Source: Proteobacteria bacterium UBA1148 (GTDB taxonomy: Bacteria > Pseudomonadota > Gammaproteobacteria > Steroidobacterales > Rariloculaceae). From it: a stretch of 20,294 bases of DNA. Below the pieces are notes generated by a model. The model saw only the letters and a list, made by a program, of their open reading frames with translations, did no database searches and was not told the DNA's origin. Every line of letters starts with the position of its first letter. The stretch's first letter is position 1. The DNA lies in the NCBI GenBank assembly GCA_002311835.1, contig DBZY01000080.1, forward strand, positions 1 to 20,294. Direction: 5' to 3'. Shown piece by piece: positions 1 to 7,938 of this stretch. The translations under genes were made by a program, and so were the position numbers.

Positions 1-56
1 GCCAACGCCACGAGGACTGCGGCGCCGATGAGTCGTTCCTTCAAACCCCGGTCCAT
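1..56 (-). CDS. dedD: 5' end of a DedD-like SPOR-domain protein (partial)
   Basis: Only the first 18 codons lie in the window; the gene continues past the left edge. An ATG at 56-54 opens a frame reading M-D-R-G-L-K-E-R-L-I-G-A-A-V-L-V-A-L-A: a short positively charged start followed by the beginning of a hydrophobic membrane segment. DedD proteins of Pseudomonas and relatives start this way, with an N-terminal membrane anchor and a C-terminal peptidoglycan-binding SPOR domain that acts at the division septum. The SPOR domain itself is not visible. The start overlaps the last 16 bases of folC, and dedD directly after folC is the usual gammaproteobacterial order. The identification rests on this motif plus position. 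Confidence 0.7.
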   Translation of the reverse strand, partial: MDRGLKERLIGAAVLVAL

Positions 57-1390
57 TTAGCAGTAAGCTCGCTCGATTGCGATGGAGCGGAGTATAGCCC
101 AAGCGCCAACATCGCGGGACCCACCAGATAGAATGACCCAAACACCACGACTCGGTCCCCGGGTTCTGAGTTTAGCCGCGCCAACTCACAAGCAGCCTCA
201 ATATCCAGGCATACAGTAGATAACACTCCCGCACCCAGGGTCTCAACAAGCACAGTAGGCAGAGCATCGCGATCCTCACCGGTTTGCGTCACCAGCCATT
301 CATCAATCAGCGGCATAAGTGGAGCCAGAATTCCACTACAATCCTTGTCACCCATCATCGCAACCACGCCGAGGGTTCGTCCGGCGACTGGATGTTGGCT
401 CAACTCCTTAGCAAGTGCCGAAGCCGCTGCTGGGTTGTGAGCAACATCAAAAATCCACTGAACAGCGTTAATGTCTCGCCGCTCCATGCGCCCACCTAGT
501 CGCGCATTTTCAAGGCCACGAAACAAAGCGCCCGAATCTACCGGGAGTATTTTTTTTAGAGCCTCGATCACCGCCAAACAACCCGCTGCATTTGACAGCT
601 GTTCCTCACCTCCGAAAGCTGGCCTGGGCAACCCCAACCTCAAACCACCCCCCCGCCCTCGATAGCACCACTGCTCACCATCAAGCTCGTAATCAAATTC
701 TCGACCGATTTGTTCGACGAGCGCGCCCACCCTATTTGCATGAGTCATTAGGCTAATCGGAGAATCACGGTCGGCAATGATCGCCGGACAGGCGTGACGC
801 ATAATTCCAGCCTTCTCATGGCCAATTACTTCTCGTGTCGTGCCAAGCCACGTCTGGTGATCTAGGGAAACACTCGTTACTAGACTCGCATCAGAATCCA
901 TTACGTTTACGGCGTCCAGACGCCCTCCAAGTCCAACCTCTAAAAGAGCAACCTCGGCACCAGAACGCACAAAGTGTAGAAGGGCTGCCAAAGTTGAGTA
1001 CTCGAAATAAGACAACGTAACTTCTCCTCGAGCCTCGTTAATGATTTCAAACAGTTCGATAAGCGTGTCATCCGGCACCTCAGCACCGTTGAAGCGGAGC
1101 CGTTCGTTAAAACGCCATAGATGAGGGGAGGTAAAAGAACCCACATGAAAACCAGCCTCGCGATAGATGCTTTCCAGGAATGCAACACAAGAACCCTTAC
1201 CATTAGTTCCACCGATAATGATGACCCGATAGGAAGGCTCCTGTAATGAGAGCGTATTAAGCACGGTTCTGACCCGCTTGAGGCCCAGGTCAATTGTTTT
1301 TGGGTGCAGCGTTTCGAGCCACCGAAGCCACTCGTCCACAGTCGATGGTTGAGAGGAAGTGCTTGTAGACCGCGTATCCCGAACGTTCAA
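41..1390 (-). CDS. folC: Bifunctional folylpolyglutamate synthase / dihydrofolate synthase
   Basis: FolC adds glutamate to dihydropteroate (dihydrofolate synthase) and extends the glutamate tail of folates in the cytoplasm, using ATP. The 449-residue protein shows the Mur-ligase-type P-loop GGTNGKGS at about residues 60-67, the SFTSPHL motif near 85-91, EVGLGGRLDAVN at 151-162 and the SLDHQ...GHEKAGI region at 175-196. The C-terminal half carries FDVAHNP, the ligand-binding motif of the second domain. Length fits the family (E. coli about 420) with a slightly longer N-terminus. The start chosen is a TTG at 1390 whose bases overlap the accD stop (TTGA), which implies translational coupling; a GTG about 17 codons further in is an alternative. 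The 3' end overlaps the dedD-like start. Confidence 0.95.
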   Translation of the reverse strand: MNVRDTRSTSTSSQPSTVDEWLRWLETLHPKTIDLGLKRVRTVLNTLSLQEPSYRVIIIGGTNGKGSCVAFLESIYREAGFHVGSFTSPHLWRFNERLRFNGAEVPDDTLIELFEIINEARGEVTLSYFEYSTLAALLHFVRSGAEVALLEVGLGGRLDAVNVMDSDASLVTSVSLDHQTWLGTTREVIGHEKAGIMRHACPAIIADRDSPISLMTHANRVGALVEQIGREFDYELDGEQWCYRGRGGGLRLGLPRPAFGGEEQLSNAAGCLAVIEALKKILPVDSGALFRGLENARLGGRMERRDINAVQWIFDVAHNPAAASALAKELSQHPVAGRTLGVVAMMGDKDCSGILAPLMPLIDEWLVTQTGEDRDALPTVLVETLGAGVLSTVCLDIEAACELARLNSEPGDRVVVFGSFYLVGPAMLALGLYSAPSQSSELTAKWTGV

Positions 1391-2247
1391 GCTGGTTTTG
1401 GCCGATCCATGAGTTTTGCAAGTAGAGCCGCTATCTCATCGCGAGCGTGACGACGATCAACGATCATGTCGAGGCCCCCTTTTTCAAGCAGAAACTCTGC
1501 TTGTTGAAACCCTTCTGGAAGAGTCTCTCCAACCGTCTGTTCAATGACCCTTGGTCCTGCAAAACCTATCAAAGCCTTTGGCTCTGCAATATTGATATCG
1601 CCGAGTAGCCCAAGGCTTGCGGATACCCCACCAGTGGTTGGATCCGTCATCACAGAAATGTAAGGTAGCCCCGCTTCCCCAAGCTCCGCCAGTGCGGCGC
1701 TTGTCTTAGCCATCTGAAACAAAGAAAAAAGTGCCTCCTGCATTCGGGCACCTCCGCTAGCAGAAAAACAAACTAGAGGACGTTTGTGCTCAATACAATA
1801 ATCCACTGCTCGTCGAAAACGTTCGCCGACAACAGAACCCATCGAACCAGCCATGAATTGAAACTCAAATGCCACTACAACAACGGGTATGACTTTTACG
1901 GTTCCCGCCATAGCCACCAAGGCATCCCGCTCACCAGTATCTTTTTGTGCCTGGGTCAGGCGATCTCGATAGCGCTTGCTATCTTTGAATTTCAGGGGGT
2001 CCTGTGGCTCTAGATTCGCTGCAATCTCGTGCCCGGAATCAGGATCAAGAAACATTTCTAAACGATCACGAGCCCCAATCCGCATGTGGTATTCACACTT
2101 CGGACACACAAGAAGGTTCCGTTTGAGTTCGGCCCGATAGAGCTGGGCAGAACAATCGGTACATTTGACCCACAAGCCTTCTGGAACCGAACGCTTTCGC
2201 TGCTCAGTCTTGATCCGAGAAGGCATCAAATTATCAAACCAGCTCAT
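1387..2247 (-). CDS. accD: Acetyl-CoA carboxylase carboxyltransferase subunit beta
   Basis: AccD pairs with AccA to transfer the carboxyl group from carboxybiotin to acetyl-CoA, forming malonyl-CoA for fatty acid synthesis. The 286-residue protein begins MSWFDNLMP, the typical AccD start. It has a four-cysteine zinc ribbon (C29, C32, C48, C51) followed by the crotonase-like carboxyltransferase fold: FMAGSMGSVVGE near 130-141, SASGGARMQE near 163-172, and the TDPTTGGVSASLG and GFAGPRVIEQT segments. Length and motifs match the family. The ATG at 2247 has no strong Shine-Dalgarno sequence. The gene is translationally coupled to folC by a TTGA overlap. Upstream it is separated from truA by 165 bases containing a terminator-like structure and a weak candidate promoter, so it may have its own transcript. 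Confidence 0.97.
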   Translation of the reverse strand: MSWFDNLMPSRIKTEQRKRSVPEGLWVKCTDCSAQLYRAELKRNLLVCPKCEYHMRIGARDRLEMFLDPDSGHEIAANLEPQDPLKFKDSKRYRDRLTQAQKDTGERDALVAMAGTVKVIPVVVVAFEFQFMAGSMGSVVGERFRRAVDYCIEHKRPLVCFSASGGARMQEALFSLFQMAKTSAALAELGEAGLPYISVMTDPTTGGVSASLGLLGDINIAEPKALIGFAGPRVIEQTVGETLPEGFQQAEFLLEKGGLDMIVDRRHARDEIAALLAKLMDRPKPA

Positions 2248-2310
2248 GAGTCATACCGTTGCACCGGGCAGCGAATAATAACGAAAAGGAGTTCCAGGTA
2301 CAGTCAAATG

Positions 2311-2339
2311 TCTCTAGGCTTGCTGCAGCGCTCTTTCAA
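2311..2339 (-). promoter_or_regulatory. Weak candidate promoter for accD-folC
   Basis: On the minus strand a TTGAAA (2339-2334) lies 17 bases from TAGAGA (2316-2311). The -35 element matches sigma-70 consensus at five of six positions, but the -10 matches at only three. It sits between the truA terminator-like structure and accD, where a promoter would be expected. Position supports it more than sequence does. Confidence 0.25.
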
Positions 2340-2355
2340 GACAACTTATTGTTTT

Positions 2356-2412
2356 AAAAAAGGCTACGGAGAGTTACTCGGGTACCCTGCCTATCTAGAC
2401 AGGTTGGTAGCC
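2356..2412 (-). terminator. Branched terminator-like structure after truA
   Basis: Directly after the truA stop codon the minus strand reads GGCTAC (2412-2407). Its complement GTAGCC (2367-2362) follows about 40 bases later, and six T residues (2361-2356) come immediately after. The enclosed segment contains its own hairpin: CCTGTCT and AGGCAGG pair over seven positions with one G-U wobble around an AGAT loop. A stem ending in a T run just past a stop codon is the layout of an intrinsic terminator, but the closing stem is only 6 bp and encloses a long segment, so an attenuator or processing site is also possible. Confidence 0.45.
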
Positions 2413-3204
2413 TCACCCACTCGCCGGAGGTGGGAGATCATAATAGTCTGGGTAGGTCACACCAATAAGCGCAAGACCCTGGGGTGGTGCAGCTACGCCA
2501 CCTTTAGTTCTATCGCGGCTGGCTAAAACCTCCGCCGCCCAGCCCGGCTCGGCTTCCCCACGGCCAATCTCGGTCAAAACGCCCACTAAATTTCTCACCA
2601 TATGTTGTAAAAACGCGTTTGCCGTGAATTCGAGTTGCAGAAGACCGTCAGCTCGCCGCAAAGTTATAGAAACGAGCCGCCGCATCGGTGTATGTGACTG
2701 GCAGCTTGCCGCTCGGAACGCAGAAAAATCCTGCTCACCCAATAGAGTAGTCGCTGCTGCCGTCATTGCCCCACAGTCGAGTTTTTTCCGCAGCCACCAG
2801 CTTCGATGCCGCAGAAACACAGGACGCGTGTCACGCTCCATGATGAGATACCGATATCGCCTCAGGATTGCTGAGCGGCGGGCATCAAACTCCCCGTCCA
2901 CCTCCTGAGCCCACTTCACGGCGATATCATTGGGCAGGTTCGAGTTAATTCCTAAAACCCATTGCCGGGATGTGCGAGTGGCCTCAGAATCGAAATGTGC
3001 GACCTGGTAGCTCGCATGTACTCCAGCATCCGTACGACCGGATCCAGCAATTGTGACTGGATGATTTGCAACAGTAGATACCGCTTGGGAGAGAACCGCT
3101 TGAACGCTGCGCCCCGAACGCTGAATCTGCCAGCCGACGAAACCAGTTCCATCATATTCGATCCCCAAGGCTACACGCTGGATGCTCTGCACCATGGCAA
3201 CCAC
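2413..3204 (-). CDS. truA: tRNA pseudouridine(38-40) synthase
   Basis: TruA converts uridines 38-40 in the anticodon stem-loop of many tRNAs to pseudouridine. The 263-residue protein has the family signatures IEYDGTGFVGWQ near 15-26 and GSGRTDAGVHA near 54-64; D59 is the expected catalytic aspartate. Further motifs are RRYRYLI, ANAFLQHMVRN and a C-terminal YPDYYDLP, all as in E. coli TruA (270 residues). The start is taken as GTG at 3204, with GGAG about ten bases upstream inside fimV. An ATG three codons later (3195) is an equally reasonable start. Only two bases separate the fimV stop from the GTG, so truA is probably translated from the fimV message. Confidence 0.95.
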   Translation of the reverse strand: MVAMVQSIQRVALGIEYDGTGFVGWQIQRSGRSVQAVLSQAVSTVANHPVTIAGSGRTDAGVHASYQVAHFDSEATRTSRQWVLGINSNLPNDIAVKWAQEVDGEFDARRSAILRRYRYLIMERDTRPVFLRHRSWWLRKKLDCGAMTAAATTLLGEQDFSAFRAASCQSHTPMRRLVSITLRRADGLLQLEFTANAFLQHMVRNLVGVLTEIGRGEAEPGWAAEVLASRDRTKGGVAAPPQGLALIGVTYPDYYDLPPPASG

Positions 3205-3206
3205 TG

Positions 3207-4730
3207 CTAGAGGGCTCCGATGAGGAGCTTGGCCTCCTGCTGCTGAGAGGGGTTACCTTCGGCTATAACCTCCTCAAGAATACTGCGCGCCGTGTCTAGA
3301 TCCCCCATATCAGAAAAGGCACGGGCAAGATCTAGTTTTACACCGATCTCGGTGGTTACCTCGCTGCCCGCGAGATCACTCCCATCACCGATTGCTTCAA
3401 GAATGGCGCGTCCTTCGGTAATCTCTCCAGTAATAGAAAGCTCGCGTTTATGTTGAGAACTGCGCATTGCCTGGATCGATTCCTCTCTCTCGGAGTCCAT
3501 AGTGCGCATAACAGCGTTTAACTTGACCATGAAACGATGATTGCTATACCAAACGGCAGTCCCTATAACCGTCACTACAAGCACCAATAATCCGCCGAAT
3601 ATCAAGTAAGGATTGGTTAACGAGGAATTTGTGGCCCAGCTCAGAACCCGGGACACTAGGGGTGACTGGTCAAACTCCGTCCCAATCGTAATAGCACCAC
3701 CATCGACGATTAACTCCGACTCCAGATCATCTGTGGAGACCTCCTCGGATTCGGGATCCAAACTCACCACTGTGGCGGGAATTTCTTCATTCAACGCAGA
3801 AACCTCCAACTCACTCAACCGGGTCTGGAGCTCCTGCAACTGTTCGTCACGCAATTCTAACAATCGGCGCGTCTCATCCAGTTCAGACCGCAGCGCTATA
3901 TCTTCTCTCTCCAACTCGGCTATTGCCCTAACTGCTCCCGCTACGCCACTCGCCACAACTCCAACCCCAATCTGATCCGCAACCGGAACGAGACGTAGCT
4001 GTGCTTGTTGCGCTGAGGGATCACCCTTCCATTCCTCAGTCTGCCGGACCGCCTCTTGGGTGGCCTCACTCGCCGTTCGCCGAAGCACTTCAGTAACCTC
4101 AGGAATTCGCAATAAAACATCCTGCAGTAGCACATTCATGTTACCGTCGAATGCTTGCGAGTTGACCTGATATATCGCGACCACCATCTGATTCATGGTG
4201 ATGCCACTGGGACGAAAACGCCCCGCTACGCTCCACAGGGTCTCGCCAAGTTGCACCGGGCCATAATAGGTCTCAGAACTCTCAACTACGGCTGATCCGG
4301 GCATTGCAGTATCCGCCGACCGCGGTATCAATGACAAAACCGGTGGATCAAACAGAAGTGTGTACTCGCGAAGTAACCGGCCCTGTGACCAATTAGCCTC
4401 CACGAGCATAGCTACAAGCGGTTCGGTTATGGGGTCCTGAGAGGTCACGCGAATGACATCTTGGCCCATATTATCTTGGGTTACTTCGAACTGAAGACCG
4501 CTGAAATAACCCGTCTCGGTCCAAGCAGCTGCGACAAGCGTCGCTCGCAGCTCATCTACTTCTTCTGGCGTAGTCGAAACTAGGAGAATGTCCGCCTCTA
4601 AAGGTTGATTGAAGGCGGACTTGAGCTCAATGCTCCCCAACCCCAACGCCCATGCTCCTAGGGGTACTAAAAATAATCCTATTGCACCCCAGAGAGCCCT
4701 TAGTATCACGGAAGAACTACTATCTATCAC
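3207..4730 (-). CDS. fimV: FimV/HubP-family polar hub protein, compact form
   Basis: FimV/HubP proteins are inner-membrane peptidoglycan-binding scaffolds that organise the cell pole, type IV pili and chromosome origins. This 507-residue version shows the domains in order: a hydrophobic N-terminal signal (about 10-30), the FimV N-domain opening with GLGSIELKSAFNQPLEADI (30-48), a LysM domain (about 155-210, YGPVQLGETLWSVAGRF), a heptad-rich coiled coil (about 268-315), an acidic stretch (about 325-345), one membrane helix (376-395), and the cytoplasmic C-terminal FimV domain (about 461-507, KLDLARAFSDMGDLDTARSI). It is much shorter than Pseudomonas FimV (over 900 residues); the long acidic cytoplasmic region is almost absent. 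The GTG start at 4730 lacks a clear Shine-Dalgarno; another GTG seven codons later is possible. It lies 27 AT-rich bases after asd. Confidence 0.92.
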   Translation of the reverse strand: MIDSSSSVILRALWGAIGLFLVPLGAWALGLGSIELKSAFNQPLEADILLVSTTPEEVDELRATLVAAAWTETGYFSGLQFEVTQDNMGQDVIRVTSQDPITEPLVAMLVEANWSQGRLLREYTLLFDPPVLSLIPRSADTAMPGSAVVESSETYYGPVQLGETLWSVAGRFRPSGITMNQMVVAIYQVNSQAFDGNMNVLLQDVLLRIPEVTEVLRRTASEATQEAVRQTEEWKGDPSAQQAQLRLVPVADQIGVGVVASGVAGAVRAIAELEREDIALRSELDETRRLLELRDEQLQELQTRLSELEVSALNEEIPATVVSLDPESEEVSTDDLESELIVDGGAITIGTEFDQSPLVSRVLSWATNSSLTNPYLIFGGLLVLVVTVIGTAVWYSNHRFMVKLNAVMRTMDSEREESIQAMRSSQHKRELSITGEITEGRAILEAIGDGSDLAGSEVTTEIGVKLDLARAFSDMGDLDTARSILEEVIAEGNPSQQQEAKLLIGAL

Positions 4731-4757
4731 AGCTTTAATTTAAAAATAAAAAATACA

Positions 4758-5783
4758 TTACATAAATTGATTTACCAAAATCTCGGCAATTTGCACGCTA
4801 TTCAATGCCGCGCCCTTGCGCAAATTATCCGATACCACCCATAGGTTAAGGCCCCTCGGGTGTGATAAATCCTCCCGGATCCGCCCAACGAACACCGCAT
4901 CCCGATGCGCTGCTTCTGTGACCGCAGTTGGGTAAGCACCAGGGCTCTCACCATCTAATACAACAATCCCTGGCGCTGAATTTAACAATTTCTGGGCTTC
5001 GGGAGCTGTAATCTTCCTACGAGTTTCCAAATGTATTGACTCGGAGTGACCCCAAAAGACGGGAACCCGAGCACAGGTGGGATTTACCATAATGTCAGCA
5101 CTTTCCAGGATCTTTTGTGTCTCCCAGATCATCTTCATTTCTTCCTTGGTAAATCCATTGTCTAACAAACGATCAATCTTGGGCACCACGTTGAAAACCA
5201 CCGACTTCTCGGCGTCTGGACCCGTAACCGGATCATCACCAGAAAGAACGGCACGAGTCTGTACAGTTAACGTTTCTATCGCGCGGCGCCCAGCCCCAGA
5301 GACGGCCTGATAAGTCGAAACATTAATCCGTTCAATACCTACGGCGTCCTGAATAGGCTTCAATGCGACCACTAACTGAATCGTAGAGCAGTTGGGATTG
5401 GCAATGATGCCGCGCTGCACGTAATTGGCAATCCGCCCCGCATTGCACTCTGGCACAACCAAGGGCACATCATCGTCATAACGAAACTGGGAGGTATTGT
5501 CGATAACAACGGCACCAGCCTCTACAGCCCGCGGAACAATCTCTGCAGATACTGCGGCACCGGCAGAAAATAGCCCAAGTTGTACTTGCCTAAAATCGAA
5601 ATCATTCAGCAACTGGACCTGCAAGTCTTCTCCACAAAATTTTACCGTGCGCCCAATCGAACGCTCGCTAGCGAGTGGAAAGAGTGTGCCCACCGGAAAC
5701 TTGCGCTGCTCAAGTATCTGTAACAACGCTTCGCCAACAGCGCCAGTGGCGCCCGCAATCGCAATATCATAGGTTTTGGACAC
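4758..5783 (-). CDS. asd: Aspartate-semialdehyde dehydrogenase
   Basis: Asd reduces beta-aspartyl phosphate to aspartate semialdehyde with NADPH, the branch point to lysine/diaminopimelate, threonine and methionine. The 341-residue protein has the Rossmann motif GATGAVGEALL at 11-21, the catalytic cysteine C132 within NPNCSTIQ, AVSGAGRRAI near 164-173 and the GHSESIHLETRR segment carrying the active-site histidine. Length fits the 340-residue class rather than the longer enterobacterial form. The GTG start at 5783 is supported by AGGGG five bases upstream. It lies 31 bases downstream of aroC and 27 bases upstream of fimV on the same strand. The leu genes often seen beside asd are not here. 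Confidence 0.96.
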   Translation of the reverse strand: MSKTYDIAIAGATGAVGEALLQILEQRKFPVGTLFPLASERSIGRTVKFCGEDLQVQLLNDFDFRQVQLGLFSAGAAVSAEIVPRAVEAGAVVIDNTSQFRYDDDVPLVVPECNAGRIANYVQRGIIANPNCSTIQLVVALKPIQDAVGIERINVSTYQAVSGAGRRAIETLTVQTRAVLSGDDPVTGPDAEKSVVFNVVPKIDRLLDNGFTKEEMKMIWETQKILESADIMVNPTCARVPVFWGHSESIHLETRRKITAPEAQKLLNSAPGIVVLDGESPGAYPTAVTEAAHRDAVFVGRIREDLSHPRGLNLWVVSDNLRKGAALNSVQIAEILVNQFM

Positions 5784-5814
5784 AACTGCCCCTGAAAATC
5801 ATTCGAAAATTCGA

Positions 5815-6918
5815 TTAGGCCTTTTTCTCAACCCCGATAACTGGCGTATCAGACTGCACATCAGCATTCTGAGCACGATGGCGAAGATAATGATCTGCCA
5901 GTGTCAACGCTAGCATCGCTTCCGCAATAGGTGTCGCACGCAGACCGACACAGGGATCGTGACGTCCCGTCGTCACGACTTTAGTAGCACTGCCGGAACG
6001 GTCGATCGTACTACCAGGCACTTGGATGCTCGATGTAGGCTTTAGCGCGATGCTCACCAGAATATCTTGCCCGGAAGAAATGCCTCCAAGGGTGCCACCA
6101 GAAGAATTTTTCGCAAAACCCTCAGGGGTCAGCTCATCACGATGTTCGCTGCCTCTCTGAGCAACGCATTTAAAACCGTCCCCAAATTCCACTCCTTTTA
6201 CGGCGTTTATACTCATCATACCGTGAGCAATAGCCGCTTCGAGTTTATCGAATACGGGTTCACCAAGACCGGGTGGTACTCGGGCAGCCACGATGTTGAT
6301 TCTTGCTCCGACAGAGTCCCCCACCTTTCTCAGGTCATCCATGAATTTCTCGAGTTCATCGAGCCTTTCTGGGTCTGCGCAGAAAAATGGATTGTCATTG
6401 ACAACATCAATATCCTGAGCGCCGAGCTCAAGTGGTCCAAGCTGGGCTAAATAACCGTAAATTTGAACGCCTAACTGTTCTTTTAAATATTTGCGAGCAA
6501 TCGCACCAGCCGCCACCCGCATAACGGTCTCACGAGCTGACGCACGACCACCACCGCGGTAGTCACGGATACCATACTTTTGTTGATACGTGTAATCAGC
6601 GTGCCCGGGCCTAAAGGTATCCTTTATCTTGCTGTAGTCACGAGAGCGTTGGTCCACATTGTCAACCACCAGCCCGATGGCGGTTCCGGTAGTCACCCCC
6701 TCAAAGATACCAGAGAGAATCCTTATCTGATCTGGTTCTTTCCGCTGAGTAACATGACGGGAGCGACCGGGTCTGCGTCGATCCAAATCCGCCTGGATAT
6801 CGGCTTCGGAAAGCGCAAGCCCTGGCGGACAGCCATCCACAACGCCTCCCATGGCAGGACCGTGACTTTCGCCAAAGGTAGTTACCGTGAACAATTTTCC
6901 AAACGTATCGCCAGCCAT
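5815..6918 (-). CDS. aroC: Chorismate synthase
   Basis: AroC makes chorismate from 5-enolpyruvylshikimate-3-phosphate, the last shared step of aromatic amino acid, folate and quinone synthesis, using reduced FMN. The 367-residue protein is close to E. coli AroC (361). It carries the family signatures TFGESHGPAMGGVVDGCPPG near 14-33, RGGGRASARET, VKGVEFGDGF, SGGTLGGISSGQDI and GRHDPCVGLRATPIAEAM. The C-terminal tail after about residue 345 is variable and low in conservation. The ATG at 6918 starts exactly at the conserved MAGDTFGKLF. The gene follows prmB by about 80 bases with no strong terminator seen, so prmB-aroC-asd may share a transcript. Confidence 0.97.
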   Translation of the reverse strand: MAGDTFGKLFTVTTFGESHGPAMGGVVDGCPPGLALSEADIQADLDRRRPGRSRHVTQRKEPDQIRILSGIFEGVTTGTAIGLVVDNVDQRSRDYSKIKDTFRPGHADYTYQQKYGIRDYRGGGRASARETVMRVAAGAIARKYLKEQLGVQIYGYLAQLGPLELGAQDIDVVNDNPFFCADPERLDELEKFMDDLRKVGDSVGARINIVAARVPPGLGEPVFDKLEAAIAHGMMSINAVKGVEFGDGFKCVAQRGSEHRDELTPEGFAKNSSGGTLGGISSGQDILVSIALKPTSSIQVPGSTIDRSGSATKVVTTGRHDPCVGLRATPIAEAMLALTLADHYLRHRAQNADVQSDTPVIGVEKKA

Positions 6919-6997
6919 ATTAATCCATCCGTTGAAGTATCCTAACTATCACGACCAAAGAGTCGCTCCGACAAGCACTCCAGCCCTCTCCAAAGAT

Positions 6998-7900
6998 CTA
7001 GCCTTCTAAGTATCCAGTCAATTCATCACGCGTCAACATGAAGACGCCGTCACCCCCCCTCTCAAACTGAAGCCAAGTGACCGGTAACACCGGATACGAC
7101 TCCATAAAAGCCTCCTGCGCCTCGCCGACCTCAACAATGAGCACCCCGTTAGAGGTCAGATGATCGGCGGCACCAATAAGCAATCTATCAATCAAATCAA
7201 GCCCGCTGATCCCGCCATCGAGCGCCAGCATGGGCTCATGGCTGTACTCCACAGGCAGCTTTTCTAACCTTTTACGCGGTACGTAGGGCGGATTTGAGAG
7301 AATCACCCGGTACCGCCCCTCAACCGCTGAGAATAGATCAGACTTAATGAGTTGGACTTTATCTTCAAATTTATGTTGATCCACATTGGCTTTTGCGACC
7401 TCCAAGGCAACATCAGAAATCTCAGTTGCATCAACCGAAATGCCAGGACAGTAGTGGGCAACTGCCACTGCGAGACAGGCACTTCCGGTGCCAATATCTA
7501 GGACACGATCCGTAGCCTCCAACCAACACCAGGGCCGTAAACCGCGCTCGATTACCTCTGCCAAAGGCGAACGGGGAATTAAAACGCGTTCATCGACGTT
7601 GAAACACAGCCCAGCAAACCAGGCCTCGCCCAGTAGATAGGCTAAAGGCTTACGCTCGATCACCCGTCGACCAGCAAGTTCGACAATGGAATCGATCAGA
7701 TCCAGATTTGGAGGCTGCAACCAAGACTCCGGCCCCCACCCTTGCTGAGCACGTAGTAACCAATAAGCCTCGTCTAATGAATTATCCGTACCGTGACCGT
7801 AGTTGAGTTCGTAAGACTTAAAGAAATGGCTGATAGCAATAACCCATGACTCCGAAGATTCTCCATTCTTCAACGATTTTCTAAGCTCACAAACGTTCAT
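6998..7900 (-). CDS. prmB: Ribosomal protein uL3 N5-glutamine methyltransferase
   Basis: PrmB methylates a glutamine side chain of ribosomal protein L3 using S-adenosylmethionine. The 300-residue protein has an N-terminal helical domain including the PLAYLLGEAWFAGLCF region (about 85-100), the SAM-binding motif VLDIGTGSACLAVA (133-146), and the catalytic NPPY at 203-206. NPPY followed by VPRKR and adjacency to aroC favour PrmB over its paralogue PrmC, which modifies release factors and usually sits next to prfA. The ATG at 7900 lies 38 bases from the divergent SCO1-like gene, so both promoters must fit in or around that short gap. Confidence 0.93.
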   Translation of the reverse strand: MNVCELRKSLKNGESSESWVIAISHFFKSYELNYGHGTDNSLDEAYWLLRAQQGWGPESWLQPPNLDLIDSIVELAGRRVIERKPLAYLLGEAWFAGLCFNVDERVLIPRSPLAEVIERGLRPWCWLEATDRVLDIGTGSACLAVAVAHYCPGISVDATEISDVALEVAKANVDQHKFEDKVQLIKSDLFSAVEGRYRVILSNPPYVPRKRLEKLPVEYSHEPMLALDGGISGLDLIDRLLIGAADHLTSNGVLIVEVGEAQEAFMESYPVLPVTWLQFERGGDGVFMLTRDELTGYLEG

Positions 7901-7920
7901 GGGCCGCGAATGATACCCCT

Positions 7921-7935
7921 TGTGAGATAATCACA
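7921..7935. promoter_or_regulatory. TGTGA-N5-TCACA palindrome between prmB and the SCO1 gene
   Basis: Perfect 5-bp inverted arms TGTGA and TCACA flank GATAA in the 38-base gap between two divergent genes. On the plus strand the centre contains GATAAT, a five-of-six match to a -10 box, eight bases before the GTG start of the SCO1-like gene. The arms equal those of a CRP site, but the spacer is five rather than six. It may be an operator or simply part of a promoter; no -35 element is obvious. Confidence 0.3.
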
Positions 7936-7938
7936 CGC

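Noticed and set aside
940..1293. 117-codon minus-strand frame inside folC, and similar frames inside aroC (6067-6450) and parC (12976-13377)
   Set aside because: They are alternative-frame shadows of conserved genes with no independent protein features.
2086..2526. 146-codon plus-strand frame across the accD 5' end, the gap and the truA 3' end
   Set aside because: It lies antisense to two well-supported genes, has low-complexity and unfamiliar composition, and has no Shine-Dalgarno or family resemblance.
7921..7935. CRP binding site
   Set aside because: The arms match, but the spacer is five bases instead of the six found in CRP sites, so I kept it only as an unassigned palindrome.
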